Shown here one piece after another: positions 16,412 through 24,551 of a stretch of DNA of 64,000 nt (position 1 is the stretch's first letter; each line of letters starts with the position of its first letter). The notes under the pieces are model-generated. The model had not been told where the DNA came from. It searched no databases and was given only the letters and a program-made list of their open reading frames with translations. This stretch comes from Bradyrhizobium sp. CSA207 (lineage in GTDB: Bacteria; Pseudomonadota; Alphaproteobacteria; Rhizobiales; Xanthobacteraceae). The translations under genes were made by a program, and so were the position numbers. The stretch covers positions 62,001 to 126,000 of the forward strand of contig NZ_JAACFT010000020.1 of assembly GCF_029051685.1 (NCBI RefSeq), written 5' to 3'.

Positions 16412-17617
16412 ATGGCTGACCAAACAATCAAGACCGCGCCGCTGGACGTTCCCGGCACCACCGCCTTGCCCATCGCGGTCCTTTCCGCCCTGGCTGCCAT
16501 GGGAACGCTTGCGACCAACATCTTGCTGCCTTCGCTGCCACAAATTGCAATCTCATTGAATGTCACGAGCGCGGCGGTCACATCCGCCATCACCGTCTTT
16601 CTTGCGGTGTTCGGGTTGGGCCAGCTGGCGGTCGGACCGCTTTCGGATCGCTACGGAAGACGCTGGCCAGTCTTGATTGGATTTGCCGTGTTCTTCGCCG
16701 GCAGCGTCTGGTGCGGCTTGGCAAACGACCTGCCTGGTCTTTTAGTCGGCCGGGCAGTTCAGGCTGTGGGCGCGTGCGCCACGTCAGTGCTGTCTCGTGC
16801 CATCGCCCGGGACATGTTCAGTGGGGCCGCATTGGCACGCGCGTTGGCGCTGATCATGATCGCAATGTCCGCCGCCCCCGGGTTCTCGCCGTTGCTTGGC
16901 GGCGCACTCGACCACAGCTTCGGCTGGCGCTCCGAATTCGCACTCGTCGCCGCCTTTGCCGCTGTTGGTGCCATCGCCTACGGCATCGTGCTCGGCGAAA
17001 CCCACCATTCGACCCGCACCCCGCTCAATCCGGTCGCCATCGTCAGGACCTATACAGGCCTGATTGGCGATCGTCGTTTCGCTGTACCGGCTGCAACCGC
17101 GAGCCTGATCATAGGCGGCTTGTTCTCTATGTTTTCGGCTGCACCCCGTTTATTCATTGAAGCGCTGCATTTCACGCCGATCCAGCTCGGCCTTTTCTTC
17201 GCCGGCACCGTCTTTATCGTATTCGCCGCCGGTATGCTGGCGACAAAATTGGCACCACGCTACGGGCTCGATCAACCGATCAGGGCAGGACTGTGGGCGA
17301 CGGCCGCCAGCAGCGTAGCGATCCTGCTCATCTCGATAACCAGCCCCACTTTCCTGCCGTTTCTGGGCGCAATGAGCGTATTTCTCCTCGGCATGGGCGT
17401 TGTCAGTCCACTGGCCACCGCGCGGGCGCTCTCTCCATTCGGGGAGAAGGCCGGCGCCGCCTCGGCCCTGCTGGGTTTCTGGCAGATGATGAACGCCGCA
17501 ATCGGAGTATGGCTTGCTGCCACCGTGTCGCATGAAGCAATGTTGGCGCTGGGCGTCGTGTTAAGCGCGTTTTCACTGCTGGCGCTTGGCCTGTACGCAT
17601 GGAGCCCGAGATCTTGA
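16412..17617 (+). CDS. MFS multidrug exporter, Bcr/CflA type
   Basis: Inner-membrane proton-driven efflux protein, 401 residues, with about 12 hydrophobic segments in two halves. The first loop motif reads GPLSDRYGRRWPVLIG, the MFS signature, and FLPSLPQIA-like LLPSLPQIAISLN and MSAAPGFSPLLGG (helix 5 motif C-like) fit the Bcr/CflA drug-proton antiporters. It starts 93 bp after the thiolase on the same strand, so it may be read from the same promoter. In this context it would export the toxic substrate or an intermediate. Substrate specificity cannot be read from sequence. Confidence 0.88.
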   Translation: MADQTIKTAPLDVPGTTALPIAVLSALAAMGTLATNILLPSLPQIAISLNVTSAAVTSAITVFLAVFGLGQLAVGPLSDRYGRRWPVLIGFAVFFAGSVWCGLANDLPGLLVGRAVQAVGACATSVLSRAIARDMFSGAALARALALIMIAMSAAPGFSPLLGGALDHSFGWRSEFALVAAFAAVGAIAYGIVLGETHHSTRTPLNPVAIVRTYTGLIGDRRFAVPAATASLIIGGLFSMFSAAPRLFIEALHFTPIQLGLFFAGTVFIVFAAGMLATKLAPRYGLDQPIRAGLWATAASSVAILLISITSPTFLPFLGAMSVFLLGMGVVSPLATARALSPFGEKAGAASALLGFWQMMNAAIGVWLAATVSHEAMLALGVVLSAFSLLALGLYAWSPRS

Positions 17618-17830
17618 TGGGCCTGCGACCGGGCACAGGGCATCGCGAATGACCACATCACCCCACGCACGTCCATGCCTGGGCATAGCCTTTGTCAGGA
17701 CATCCGACAGAAGGTCTCTTTCGACAAAGATCTGAAGACAAGCGGCGTGACGGCGCCTCGCAAGCTGCGTTTAGCGGCGGCGACCCGCTTTACCCGCGGG
17801 CCTGGTGCGGCTTTTTGGCCGAAATCCAGG

Positions 17831-18034
17831 TCAACGCCGGTATGGCTCACCTAAAGCCGCGGGCGCCAACTGACGTCCGACCAGGCCGCCAACGGCCAAG
17901 AGCGCCAGCAGATACGGCAGCATGATCAAGAGCGCGTTGGGCACAGCAACCCCGAGCGCCGGCAGTTGGAATTGCAACGCGGTTGCGGCACCAAACGGGA
18001 GGCAGGCAAGCGTAGTTCCGCCGATGCGCCACCG
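17831..18034 (-). pseudogene. C-terminal remnant of an ABC sugar/nucleoside permease
   Basis: About 68 codons encode a recognisable tail of a BmpA-associated (YufQ/NupQ-type) permease: ALGVAVPNALLIMLPYLLAL, then LVGRQLAPAALGEPYRR and stop. The rest of the gene is missing: homology stops at about 18034, some 20 bp from the tRNA-Lys terminator. Deletion at a recombination junction is the obvious cause. Non-functional. Confidence 0.7.
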
Positions 18035-18055
18035 GATTTGTTCTGTGGAGGAAAT

Positions 18056-18075
18056 TAAAAAAGCCCTTGCGGGCC
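18056..18075 (-). terminator. Intrinsic terminator behind the tRNA-Lys fragment
   Basis: Read on the minus strand, GCCC-GCAA-GGGC followed by six T. It lies 14 bp downstream of the tRNA 3' end and is probably the native tRNA terminator, carried along at the attachment site. Confidence 0.75.
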
Positions 18076-18088
18076 GATCTCTTAAGGA

Positions 18089-18133
18089 TGGTGGGCGCAC
18101 CAGGGCTCGAACCTGGGACCCGCTGATTAAGAG
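18089..18133 (-). tRNA. 3' fragment of tRNA-Lys(CTT), putative attachment site
   Basis: Forty-five nucleotides match the 3' part of tRNA-Lys: anticodon loop CTCTTAA (anticodon CTT), 3' anticodon strand TCAGC, T-arm CCAGG-TTCGAGC-CCTGG, 3' acceptor strand TGCGCCC and encoded ACCA. The matching 5' acceptor GGGCGCA, D-arm and 5' anticodon strand are absent: upstream sequence (TGGTGGTAGCGTGT) does not pair. It is therefore not a working tRNA but the kind of 3' duplicate left when an island integrates into a tRNA gene. The island side should be at higher coordinates, because the native terminator lies on the lower side. Confidence 0.8.
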
Positions 18134-18438
18134 ACACGCTACCACCACTGATTTTTCAGGAGATTTTTTCCAACTGAGCCAAAATGCGATCGTTACAGAT
18201 CAATGGCTTGCAGCGAACAATCCAACCGGGAATCGACCTGAGCTCAGCATCCTCCGAAGTCCTGGCTAGATGGCGCGCCGGCAATCTCCAGCCGGTCGAA
18301 GACTGGCGAGATCACCTGGGGAACACCAGCACGCCGGATCACTGCTGGCAGGCAACCGAAGGCGGGCTATAACCGACCTGTCCGCAAGGCACGTGACTGT
18401 CCGTTGCCCGCCAATCTTAGAATGTGTTGGCGGCGGTC
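18134..18438. other. Gene-free stretch at island boundary
   Basis: About 300 bp between the tRNA fragment and the end of the leftward ABC operon. One short rightward frame (18184-18372) has no ribosome-binding site and no family resemblance. No integrase, repeat copy or terminator with a clear T-run was seen. Confidence 0.4.
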
Positions 18439-19224
18439 TCACCCGTCTTTTTTCTGTCGCGTGCCCGTCAGCAGCACCAGTATGAACGAGGCCGCCGTCA
18501 TCAGCGTCGAGATCGCGGCGATGGTCGGGTCGATCTCGTCGCGGAGCGCGGTGAACATGCGCTTGGTCAGCGGTTGATACTGGCCGCCGGAGATGAACAG
18601 CGCGACGATGGTCTCGTCCATCGCGGAGATGAAGGCGAAGATGCCGCCGGCGACCACGCTGGACTTGATCTGAGGCAGCGTCACCGCGAAGAAGCTGCGC
18701 AGGCGGTTCATGCCGAGGCTGCGCGCCACCATTTCCTGCGCGGGGTCGAAGCTCTGCAAACCTGCGAGCACCGAGATGACGACATAGGGCAATCCGAGCA
18801 TCACATTGGCCAGCACGAGGCCGGGCATGGTCGCGACCATGCCGACCTTGGCATAGACGAAGAAGATGCCGACCGCCGTGATGATGATCGGCACCACCAG
18901 CGGCAGCAGCAGCGTCATATGGATCAGCCGCATAATCCGCTGCTTGGACTGGCTGACGGCATACGCGGCGGCAACCCCGAGCGGGGTCGCGATCAGGACG
19001 GTCAGGAAGGCCACCGTCAGCGTCACCCGCGTCGCCTGCATCCAGGCCGGGTTCGAAAAATACTGCTGGTACCAGCGTAGCGAGAACGACGGCGGCGGGA
19101 AGGTCAGGAAGCGCGCGCTGGAGAAGGAGATCGGCGCGATGATCAGCACCGGCAGGATCAGATAGATCAGCACCAGCGTGCTGATCACATAGAGGACGAT
19201 CCGGGCGGGGGACAACCGCATCAT
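18439..19224 (-). CDS. Polyamine-type ABC permease (PotC/PotI-like)
   Basis: Inner-membrane channel subunit, 261 residues, about six membrane helices. Starts ATGATG at 19224, overlapping the stop of the preceding permease; an upstream in-frame extension is only a shadow of that gene. The EAA loop that contacts the ATPase reads EMVARSLGMNRLRSFFAVTL, and the IPISF/APISFSSA N-terminal region is typical of PotC. Partner of the PotB-like permease, the PotD-like binding protein and the PotA-like ATPase encoded upstream. Last gene of the leftward operon. Substrate class (putrescine, spermidine or another amine) is from family resemblance only. Confidence 0.92.
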   Translation of the reverse strand: MMRLSPARIVLYVISTLVLIYLILPVLIIAPISFSSARFLTFPPPSFSLRWYQQYFSNPAWMQATRVTLTVAFLTVLIATPLGVAAAYAVSQSKQRIMRLIHMTLLLPLVVPIIITAVGIFFVYAKVGMVATMPGLVLANVMLGLPYVVISVLAGLQSFDPAQEMVARSLGMNRLRSFFAVTLPQIKSSVVAGGIFAFISAMDETIVALFISGGQYQPLTKRMFTALRDEIDPTIAAISTLMTAASFILVLLTGTRQKKDG

Positions 19225-20090
19225 TTCTGCCCCAATATGCGATCGAGCGAGATGAAGCGGCTGACGGCGAAGAAGATCAGAAGCACGCTTAAGAGCAGCA
19301 CCACTGCGACCGCGCTGGCCGCGCCGAACTGGTTGTAGAGCTCGACATTGCGGCTCACCAGCATCGACACCATCACAGTGCGGCCGCCGCCGAGCAGCTC
19401 CGGCGTGATGTAGAAGCCGAGGCAGAGCACGAACACCATGGTGCAGCCCGCGATCACGCCCGGCAGCGACAGCGGCAGGAAGACGCGGACGAAGGTCAGC
19501 GAAGGGCTCGCACCCAGGCTGGCGCCGGCCTGCATCAGATCGGACGGGATCTTCTGCATGGTGGCGTAAAGCGGCAGCACCATGAACGGCAGCAGGATGT
19601 GCACGGTCGCAACAACCGTGCCAAAGGTGTTGTGCACCAGCGCAAGCGGCTCGTTGATCATGTCGAGATAGCGCAACAGCTGGTTGATCACGCCGGTGCG
19701 CTGGAGCAGAGCCAGCCAGGCATAGGCGCGCACCAGCACGCTGGTCCAGAACGGCAACACGACCAGCGCGAGGATCAGGATGCTCCACCCTTTCGGCACG
19801 GTGTTGGCGAGGTACGCCACGGGGTAGCCGAGCAGCAGCGCCAGCACGGTGACCGCGAGGCTGATCTCGAAGGTCAGCGCGAAGCTGCGCCAGTAGACTT
19901 CTTCCGTGAAGATGCGGCGATAGTTCTCTAGCGTGAAACCGTCATGGTAGATCGATTGCCAAGCGAGCCAGCCGACCGGCATCACGATCAGCAGGAGGAT
20001 CACGAGCAGCGCCGGCGACACCAGGGCCAGCATCAGGCCATGCTCGCGGCGCTGATAGCGGAGTGAAGGATCTGGCACGGGTGTCGTCAC
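19221..20090 (-). CDS. Polyamine-type ABC permease (PotB/PotH-like)
   Basis: Inner-membrane subunit of 289 residues with a cytoplasmic N-terminus and about six helices (first near residues 18-42). The EAA loop is DLMQAGASLGASPSLTFVRV. FWTSVLVRAYAWLALL is a strongly conserved stretch of PotB/PotH proteins, and GFYITPELLGG another. Stop overlaps the start of the PotC-like gene by four bases, so translation is coupled. The gene follows the binding-protein gene by 16 bp. Confidence 0.93.
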   Translation of the reverse strand: MTTPVPDPSLRYQRREHGLMLALVSPALLVILLLIVMPVGWLAWQSIYHDGFTLENYRRIFTEEVYWRSFALTFEISLAVTVLALLLGYPVAYLANTVPKGWSILILALVVLPFWTSVLVRAYAWLALLQRTGVINQLLRYLDMINEPLALVHNTFGTVVATVHILLPFMVLPLYATMQKIPSDLMQAGASLGASPSLTFVRVFLPLSLPGVIAGCTMVFVLCLGFYITPELLGGGRTVMVSMLVSRNVELYNQFGAASAVAVVLLLSVLLIFFAVSRFISLDRILGQK

Positions 20091-20106
20091 TGCTGCCTCG
20101 CTTCGC

Positions 20107-21153
20107 CTACTTCTGCATGAACGATGCCCAACGCTTTTCGGCGGCTTCGCCCGCGGGCGAGGACCACCAGGCGTACGACATCAGCGCTTGCTTGGCCGCG
20201 TTCGCCGGCTCGCTCGGCAATTGCGCGGCACGCTCGGGCTTGATCACGCCGGTCTCGAACGCCTTCGGGTTGCCCGGGCCGTAGTCGATGTGGAGCGGCA
20301 GATTGGCCTGGTGCACGGGATCGACGGCCTCGTTGAGGAACTTGACCGCGGTCTCGAGATTCGGCGCGCCCTTGAGGATGCAGAGCGAGGTGCTCTGGAG
20401 GATGCCCTGGTTGTACGTGAAGGCGACCTTGGCGCCTTCCTTGGCGACCGCGCTGACGCGGCCGTTCCAGGCCATCTCCATGTCGACCTCGCCGTCGTTG
20501 AGGAGCTGCGCCGACTGCGCGCCGGAGGTCCACCAGACCGTGATGTTCGGCTTGATCTCTTCCAGCTTCTTGAAGGCGCGCTCGACGTCAAGCGGGTAAA
20601 GCTTGTCCGGCGCGACGCCATCGGCCATCAGCGCCGCCTCCAGCGTGGCAATCGGATGGTTGCGCAGCGCGCGGCGGCCCGGAAATTTCTTCACGTCCCA
20701 AAAGTCGGCCCAGCTGTTCGGTGCGTCCTTTGGAAACGTCTTCTGGCTGTACGCCAGCACGCTCGAATAGAACTCATATGACACCGAATGGGGGCTGCGA
20801 TACGCGTCGGGCATCGCCGCCGCGTTCGGGATCTTCGAGAAGTCGAGCTTTTCGATCAGCCCCTGCTCGCCACCACGCAGGCAATAGCCGGTCGGGGTAT
20901 CGACGACGTCCCAAATGGGCTTGCCGCTGCCAACCTGGGTCTTGATCGCGGGCCAGGCGTCCGGGATAGAGTCCTGGTTGATGGTGATGCCGAGCTTCTT
21001 TGCGGAAGGATCGAGGATCGCGACCGTCTGGGCCTGTTGATAGGCACCGCCTTGCGAGACAAAGGTGATCTGCTCGGCGGCATGGGCCGCCGTGGTAACT
21101 CCGATTGCGCCCAGCAGCGCGCAGCCAAGTCCAAAATTCCGTTTCGTATTCAT
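20107..21153 (-). CDS. Periplasmic binding protein of polyamine-type ABC importer (PotD-like)
   Basis: A 348-residue secreted protein. Signal peptide MNTKRNFGLGC...TTAAHA with cleavage after AHA at about residue 26. A type II binding-protein fold follows (ITFVSQGGAYQQAQ, WDVVDTPTGYCLRGGEQGLI). It belongs to the PotD/PotF/AlgQ-like spermidine-putrescine class, but conserved acidic ligand residues cannot be checked without alignment. ATG at 21153 is chosen over upstream in-frame codons because GGAGGAGGCGAGG lies directly before it. It feeds the PotB/PotC-like permeases; the FAD oxidase just upstream in the operon would act on the imported amine. Confidence 0.9.
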   Translation of the reverse strand: MNTKRNFGLGCALLGAIGVTTAAHAAEQITFVSQGGAYQQAQTVAILDPSAKKLGITINQDSIPDAWPAIKTQVGSGKPIWDVVDTPTGYCLRGGEQGLIEKLDFSKIPNAAAMPDAYRSPHSVSYEFYSSVLAYSQKTFPKDAPNSWADFWDVKKFPGRRALRNHPIATLEAALMADGVAPDKLYPLDVERAFKKLEEIKPNITVWWTSGAQSAQLLNDGEVDMEMAWNGRVSAVAKEGAKVAFTYNQGILQSTSLCILKGAPNLETAVKFLNEAVDPVHQANLPLHIDYGPGNPKAFETGVIKPERAAQLPSEPANAAKQALMSYAWWSSPAGEAAEKRWASFMQK

Positions 21154-21181
21154 CCTCGCCTCCTCCATCACCAAAGAGATC

Positions 21182-22489
21182 TCACTGACCGATCGCATCG
21201 AGAAACTGGTACCAGCCGGCGACCATGCGCACGGCGGGCTCGCGCAGCGGATAGAACGGAATGGATTTCAGACGCCGCGCGTCGAGCAGCCCGACCTCCG
21301 GCGTCTCACCGCGCAAGAAGGCGGCGAGATAGCGGCCCATCAGGCTCGACATTGCAACGCCCGCGCCATTGTAGCCCATCGAGAACAGCGTGCGGTCGTC
21401 GAGCCGGCCGATATGCGGTACCGAATCCAGAGTCATGCCGACGAGGCCCGACCATTTGTACGCGAGCGGAACGTCGGCGAGGTCCGGGAAGATGCCGACC
21501 ATCGCCTTGCGCAGCGCATCGAACGCGGACTCGGAGTCCTGCTTGCCGAAAGCGCCGCGGCCGCCAAAGATCACGCGGTTGTCGACCAAGCGGAACCAGC
21601 GCATCATGCGCTTGGTCTCGGTGTAGGTGCGCCCTGCCGGCATCAGCCGCCCCGCCAGATTGCGCGGCAGCTTGTCCGTCGCAACAATGGCGCTGCGGAA
21701 TGGGATCAGCGTGCGCTGCATCTGCGCGGTCGCGCCGGTGAGATCGGAATAGCTGTTGGTGGCGACTATCGCCTGTTTCGCCCGCACCGCGCCTCGCGGC
21801 GTCTCCGCGACGATGCCGCCGTTGTCGCGCCGGAGTTTTATCACCGGCGACTCCTGAAAAATAGGAACGCCGCGGCGTGCCATGCCATCGGCGAGACCGC
21901 GCAGATAGTTCAGCGGATGAATACCGCCGGAGCCGGGATTGAGCACACCGCCGACGAAGATGTCGGAGCCGGTTTCGTCACGCACCGCGCGTTTGTCGAG
22001 GATACGGACCTCCGCATCGCCCATCTCGCGCTTCATCCAGTTGGCTTCGTCGATCGCCGCCTTTAAGGTCGTCTCGTTATGCGCGGCCTTGACCTGCCCG
22101 GTGCGCGTCAGGTTTGCGCTGCTGATGCCGAACTCCGATACCAGCTCCTCGACCATGTCGGTCGATTCATGCGCGATCTCGTACATGCGCCGCGCCATCG
22201 CGCGGCCGTGTGCGGCGTCGATCTCGCGGAACGACAGGCGAAACTTCGCGGTGATTACCCCGCCATTGCGCCCGCTCGCGCCCCAGCCGGGATGGTTGGC
22301 CTCGAGCACGACCGGCGCGAGCCCGCTTCTGGCGATGTGGTGCGCAGCGGAGAGGCCCGTGTAGCCCGCCCCGATGATCACCACATCTGCCTGCCGCTCG
22401 CCCGACCACACGGGAAAGTCGCGCGCCGGCTCGGCCGTGGCTTCCCACAGCGAGTTAGCCGATGGCAATGCGCTCCAGTTCCGTGTCAT
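21182..22489 (-). CDS. FAD-dependent amine oxidoreductase (PuuB/OrdL-like), module A
   Basis: Flavoprotein of 435 residues, DAO fold. FAD dinucleotide motif VVIIGAGYTGLSAAHHIA at about residue 36, then GWGASGRNGG, the conserved flavin-contact segment of the gamma-glutamylputrescine oxidase family, and GLVGMTLDSVPHIG plus MGYNGAGVAMSS near the C-terminus. PuuB oxidises gamma-glutamylputrescine to aldehyde, NH3 and H2O2; here no PuuA-type ligase is encoded, so the true substrate is open. A GTG at 22501 is an alternative start. It lies between the HAD gene (15 bp) and the binding protein (28 bp) in the same operon. Paralogue at 32088-33362. Confidence 0.87.
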   Translation of the reverse strand: MTRNWSALPSANSLWEATAEPARDFPVWSGERQADVVIIGAGYTGLSAAHHIARSGLAPVVLEANHPGWGASGRNGGVITAKFRLSFREIDAAHGRAMARRMYEIAHESTDMVEELVSEFGISSANLTRTGQVKAAHNETTLKAAIDEANWMKREMGDAEVRILDKRAVRDETGSDIFVGGVLNPGSGGIHPLNYLRGLADGMARRGVPIFQESPVIKLRRDNGGIVAETPRGAVRAKQAIVATNSYSDLTGATAQMQRTLIPFRSAIVATDKLPRNLAGRLMPAGRTYTETKRMMRWFRLVDNRVIFGGRGAFGKQDSESAFDALRKAMVGIFPDLADVPLAYKWSGLVGMTLDSVPHIGRLDDRTLFSMGYNGAGVAMSSLMGRYLAAFLRGETPEVGLLDARRLKSIPFYPLREPAVRMVAGWYQFLDAIGQ

Positions 22490-22504
22490 GCCCGCGCTCA
22501 CCGA

Positions 22505-23221
22505 TTACGCCGCCGGTCCGATCGCGGCATCCGCGAGCGCCTTCAAGGTCGGGAAATGAAAGTCTGGCTTGGTCAGCGTCTCCACCGCCGGCGTGCCGCC
22601 GAAGCCAGCCATGCCCTGGCGCCGTTCGATCCAGCACACCTTGTAGCCGAGCCTTCGCGCGATTCCGATGTCGTGGTGCTGGCTCTGCGCGACGTGCAAG
22701 ATGTCCGATTGCTTGTAACCGAAAGCGGACTGACGCCCCTTGTTGTAGGCGAAGAACTCCGGGTTCGGCTTTGCGACGCCGGTCTCGTCGGCGCAGACCG
22801 TATCATCGAAGGGATCGCCGAGCGCGTGCGCGTAACAAGAGAGCGCGACGCGGTCGGCATTGGTCATCGCCACCAGGCGGAATTTCGTGCGCAGGCGTCT
22901 CAGGGCCTCGACCGAGTCCGGGAACGGTCCCCAGCGCAGCACCGAAAGCTGGAACACGTCGCAGGAGGTGTCATCGGCCGGCAGCCCGAGCTCCTTGGCG
23001 AGGTAGCGGTAGACATGGAACATCACCTCGCTCGAGCGTTCATAATGCTTGTCGCGGCCGCGCTTGTAGGATTCGAAGATCTTGTCGTCGCTGAGCTCGG
23101 CTGGCATCTTGCCCGAGATTCTGCGCACGGCGGAGAGCACGCCGGTCTCGAAATCGATCAGGGTACCGACGACGTCGAAGGTGAGGACCTTGAAATTGCT
23201 GAACGAGGCTGCTGACGACAT
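22505..23221 (-). CDS. HAD-superfamily hydrolase, module A
   Basis: A 238-residue protein usually labelled haloacid dehalogenase type II. HAD motif I is LTFDVVGTLIDF (nucleophile Asp), motif II AMTNAD, motif III Lys in ETGVAKPNPEFF, and motif IV region HVAQSQHHDIGIARRLG. The dehalogenase signature SSNAWD is replaced by QSQHHD, so haloacid dehalogenation is doubtful; a phosphatase or other hydrolase step is more likely. ATG at 23221 is preferred to a TTG further upstream. It sits between the ATPase and the FAD oxidase genes of an amine importer operon, and module B repeats this pairing (33379-34047), so it probably acts in the same pathway. Confidence 0.82.
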   Translation of the reverse strand: MSSAASFSNFKVLTFDVVGTLIDFETGVLSAVRRISGKMPAELSDDKIFESYKRGRDKHYERSSEVMFHVYRYLAKELGLPADDTSCDVFQLSVLRWGPFPDSVEALRRLRTKFRLVAMTNADRVALSCYAHALGDPFDDTVCADETGVAKPNPEFFAYNKGRQSAFGYKQSDILHVAQSQHHDIGIARRLGYKVCWIERRQGMAGFGGTPAVETLTKPDFHFPTLKALADAAIGPAA

Positions 23222-23256
23222 TTTTGGCTTCTTCTCTCGGTTGGACAAGGCTGGAT

Positions 23257-24339
23257 TCAGTCGCTCACCCCGGGCACGACGATGGTGTCCTCGGGATGAA
23301 GGGTGACGGTGAGGCTGCCGCCGAGCGGTGGAATGCGGCTGTAGGCCTGGTGATAGGCAGGCTGGCGCAGGCTGAGCGCGACGCCCTCGGCAAGCGCGAG
23401 GAAGATGCGCAGGCTCTCGCCCTGGTAGACGATGTCGGTGACCGTCCCGGTCAGGCGGTTGCAGGCGGCGTCCTGCGCGCCGTCGTCAATCAAAAGCTTT
23501 TCGCTGTGCACGGCCAGCATCAGGGCGTCTCCGTCGGGAATGGCGCGGGCGCTGCGCAAAAGGGCGTTGCCGAGCGCGACGGTGGAAGCATCGACGCGGC
23601 GGACCGGCAACATCGTCGCCTCGCCGATAAAGCTGGCGACAAAGGAATCCGCGGGGTGGTCGTGCAGGCGCGCCGGCTCGTCGATCTGGATCAGCCGGCC
23701 GTCCCTCATCACGGCGACGCGGTCGCTCATGGTCAGCGCCTCGCGCTGGTCATGCGTAACGTAGATGATGGTGGCGCCGATGCGCTTGTGCAGCGTGCGC
23801 AGTTCGATCTGCATGGATTCGCGGAGCTGCTTATCAAGTGCGGAGAGCGGCTCGTCCATCAGGATCAGGCGTGGCTCGAAGATCATGGCGCGCGCCAGCG
23901 CCACGCGCTGGCGCTGGCCGCCGGAGAGCTGCGCGATGCCGCGCGCCTCGTAGCCGGCAAGGCCGACCATCGAAAGCGCGGCGCGCACCTTTTCGGGCCA
24001 GACCGCCTTCGGCAGGCGGCGTGCGCGAAGCGGAAAGGCGACGTTCTCACCGACACTCATATGCGGAAACAACGCGTAATTCTGGAAGACGACGCCGAGA
24101 TCCCGCTTGTGCGGCGGCATCCAGGTGACGTCGCGTCCGCCGAAATGAATCGAACCGGATGAGGGTAGGATGAATCCGCCCAAGATACCGAGCAGCGTGG
24201 TCTTGCCGGAGCCGGAGGGGCCGAGCAGCGAAACGAACTCGCCGGCGCCGACATTGAGCGACACGTCATCGAGCGCGCGAACCCCGCCGTAAGACTTGCT
24301 CGCGGACCTGATCTCGACGCTTTCCGCTCGTTTGTCCAA
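23257..24339 (-). CDS. ABC ATPase of polyamine-type importer (PotA-like)
   Basis: Cytoplasmic ATPase, 360 residues. Walker A GPSGSGKTT, Q-loop VVFQNYALFPHM, signature LSGGQRQRVALARA, Walker B RLILMDEPLSALD, H-loop VTHDQREA, then a C-terminal TOBE domain (ALMLAVHSEKL). There is no ATG near the family N-terminus; the likely start is TTG at 24339, seven bases after GCGAGG, with another TTG at 24366. First gene of the leftward operon, divergent from the LysR regulator, with an LTTR-type inverted repeat between them. Confidence 0.92.
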   Translation of the reverse strand: MDKRAESVEIRSASKSYGGVRALDDVSLNVGAGEFVSLLGPSGSGKTTLLGILGGFILPSSGSIHFGGRDVTWMPPHKRDLGVVFQNYALFPHMSVGENVAFPLRARRLPKAVWPEKVRAALSMVGLAGYEARGIAQLSGGQRQRVALARAMIFEPRLILMDEPLSALDKQLRESMQIELRTLHKRIGATIIYVTHDQREALTMSDRVAVMRDGRLIQIDEPARLHDHPADSFVASFIGEATMLPVRRVDASTVALGNALLRSARAIPDGDALMLAVHSEKLLIDDGAQDAACNRLTGTVTDIVYQGESLRIFLALAEGVALSLRQPAYHQAYSRIPPLGGSLTVTLHPEDTIVVPGVSD

Positions 24340-24499
24340 CGATCGACCTCGCCTCGTTCCCTGCAATGGCGTGCCTCACTGCACGCCATAAGCCTGCATT
24401 ATAGACATGAATTTTGAGCACTCACGGCCGAAGCGTGCACCGCACCAAATCTTCTCTCGCAAGCCCTGCCTTTAGGCTGTGATGCCAATGACACCAGAC

Positions 24500-24523
24500 T
24501 TGGCAAAACTCGGCAATTGCCAA
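24500..24523. promoter_or_regulatory. LysR-type operator, TTGGCAA-N10-TTGCCAA
   Basis: Perfect 7-bp arms, 24 bp in total, 28 bp upstream of the LysR start and in the divergent leader of the PotA-like operon. It contains the T-N11-A spacing typical of LysR boxes. Probably bound by the gene product at 24552. Confidence 0.6.
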
Positions 24524-24551
24524 ATTCTCACCGCGTCCATAACATGGCGTT

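Noticed and set aside
18056..18170. A functional tRNA-Lys gene
   Set aside because: No 5' acceptor strand, D-arm or 5' anticodon strand can be paired with the 3' half, so only a fragment is present.
19225..19788. N-terminal extension of the PotC-like permease
   Set aside because: The extension is out of frame with the PotB-like gene, lies entirely within it and lacks hydrophobic segments; the ATG at 19224 overlapping the PotB stop is the natural start.
21065..23215. Long rightward open frames opposite the FAD oxidase and HAD genes
   Set aside because: Arg/Ala-rich, no motifs or ribosome-binding sites; the leftward frames carry clear family signatures. They are antisense shadows caused by high GC.
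22505..23221. Haloacid dehalogenase as the function of the HAD proteins
   Set aside because: The SSNAWD motif is missing and the gene context is amine oxidation.
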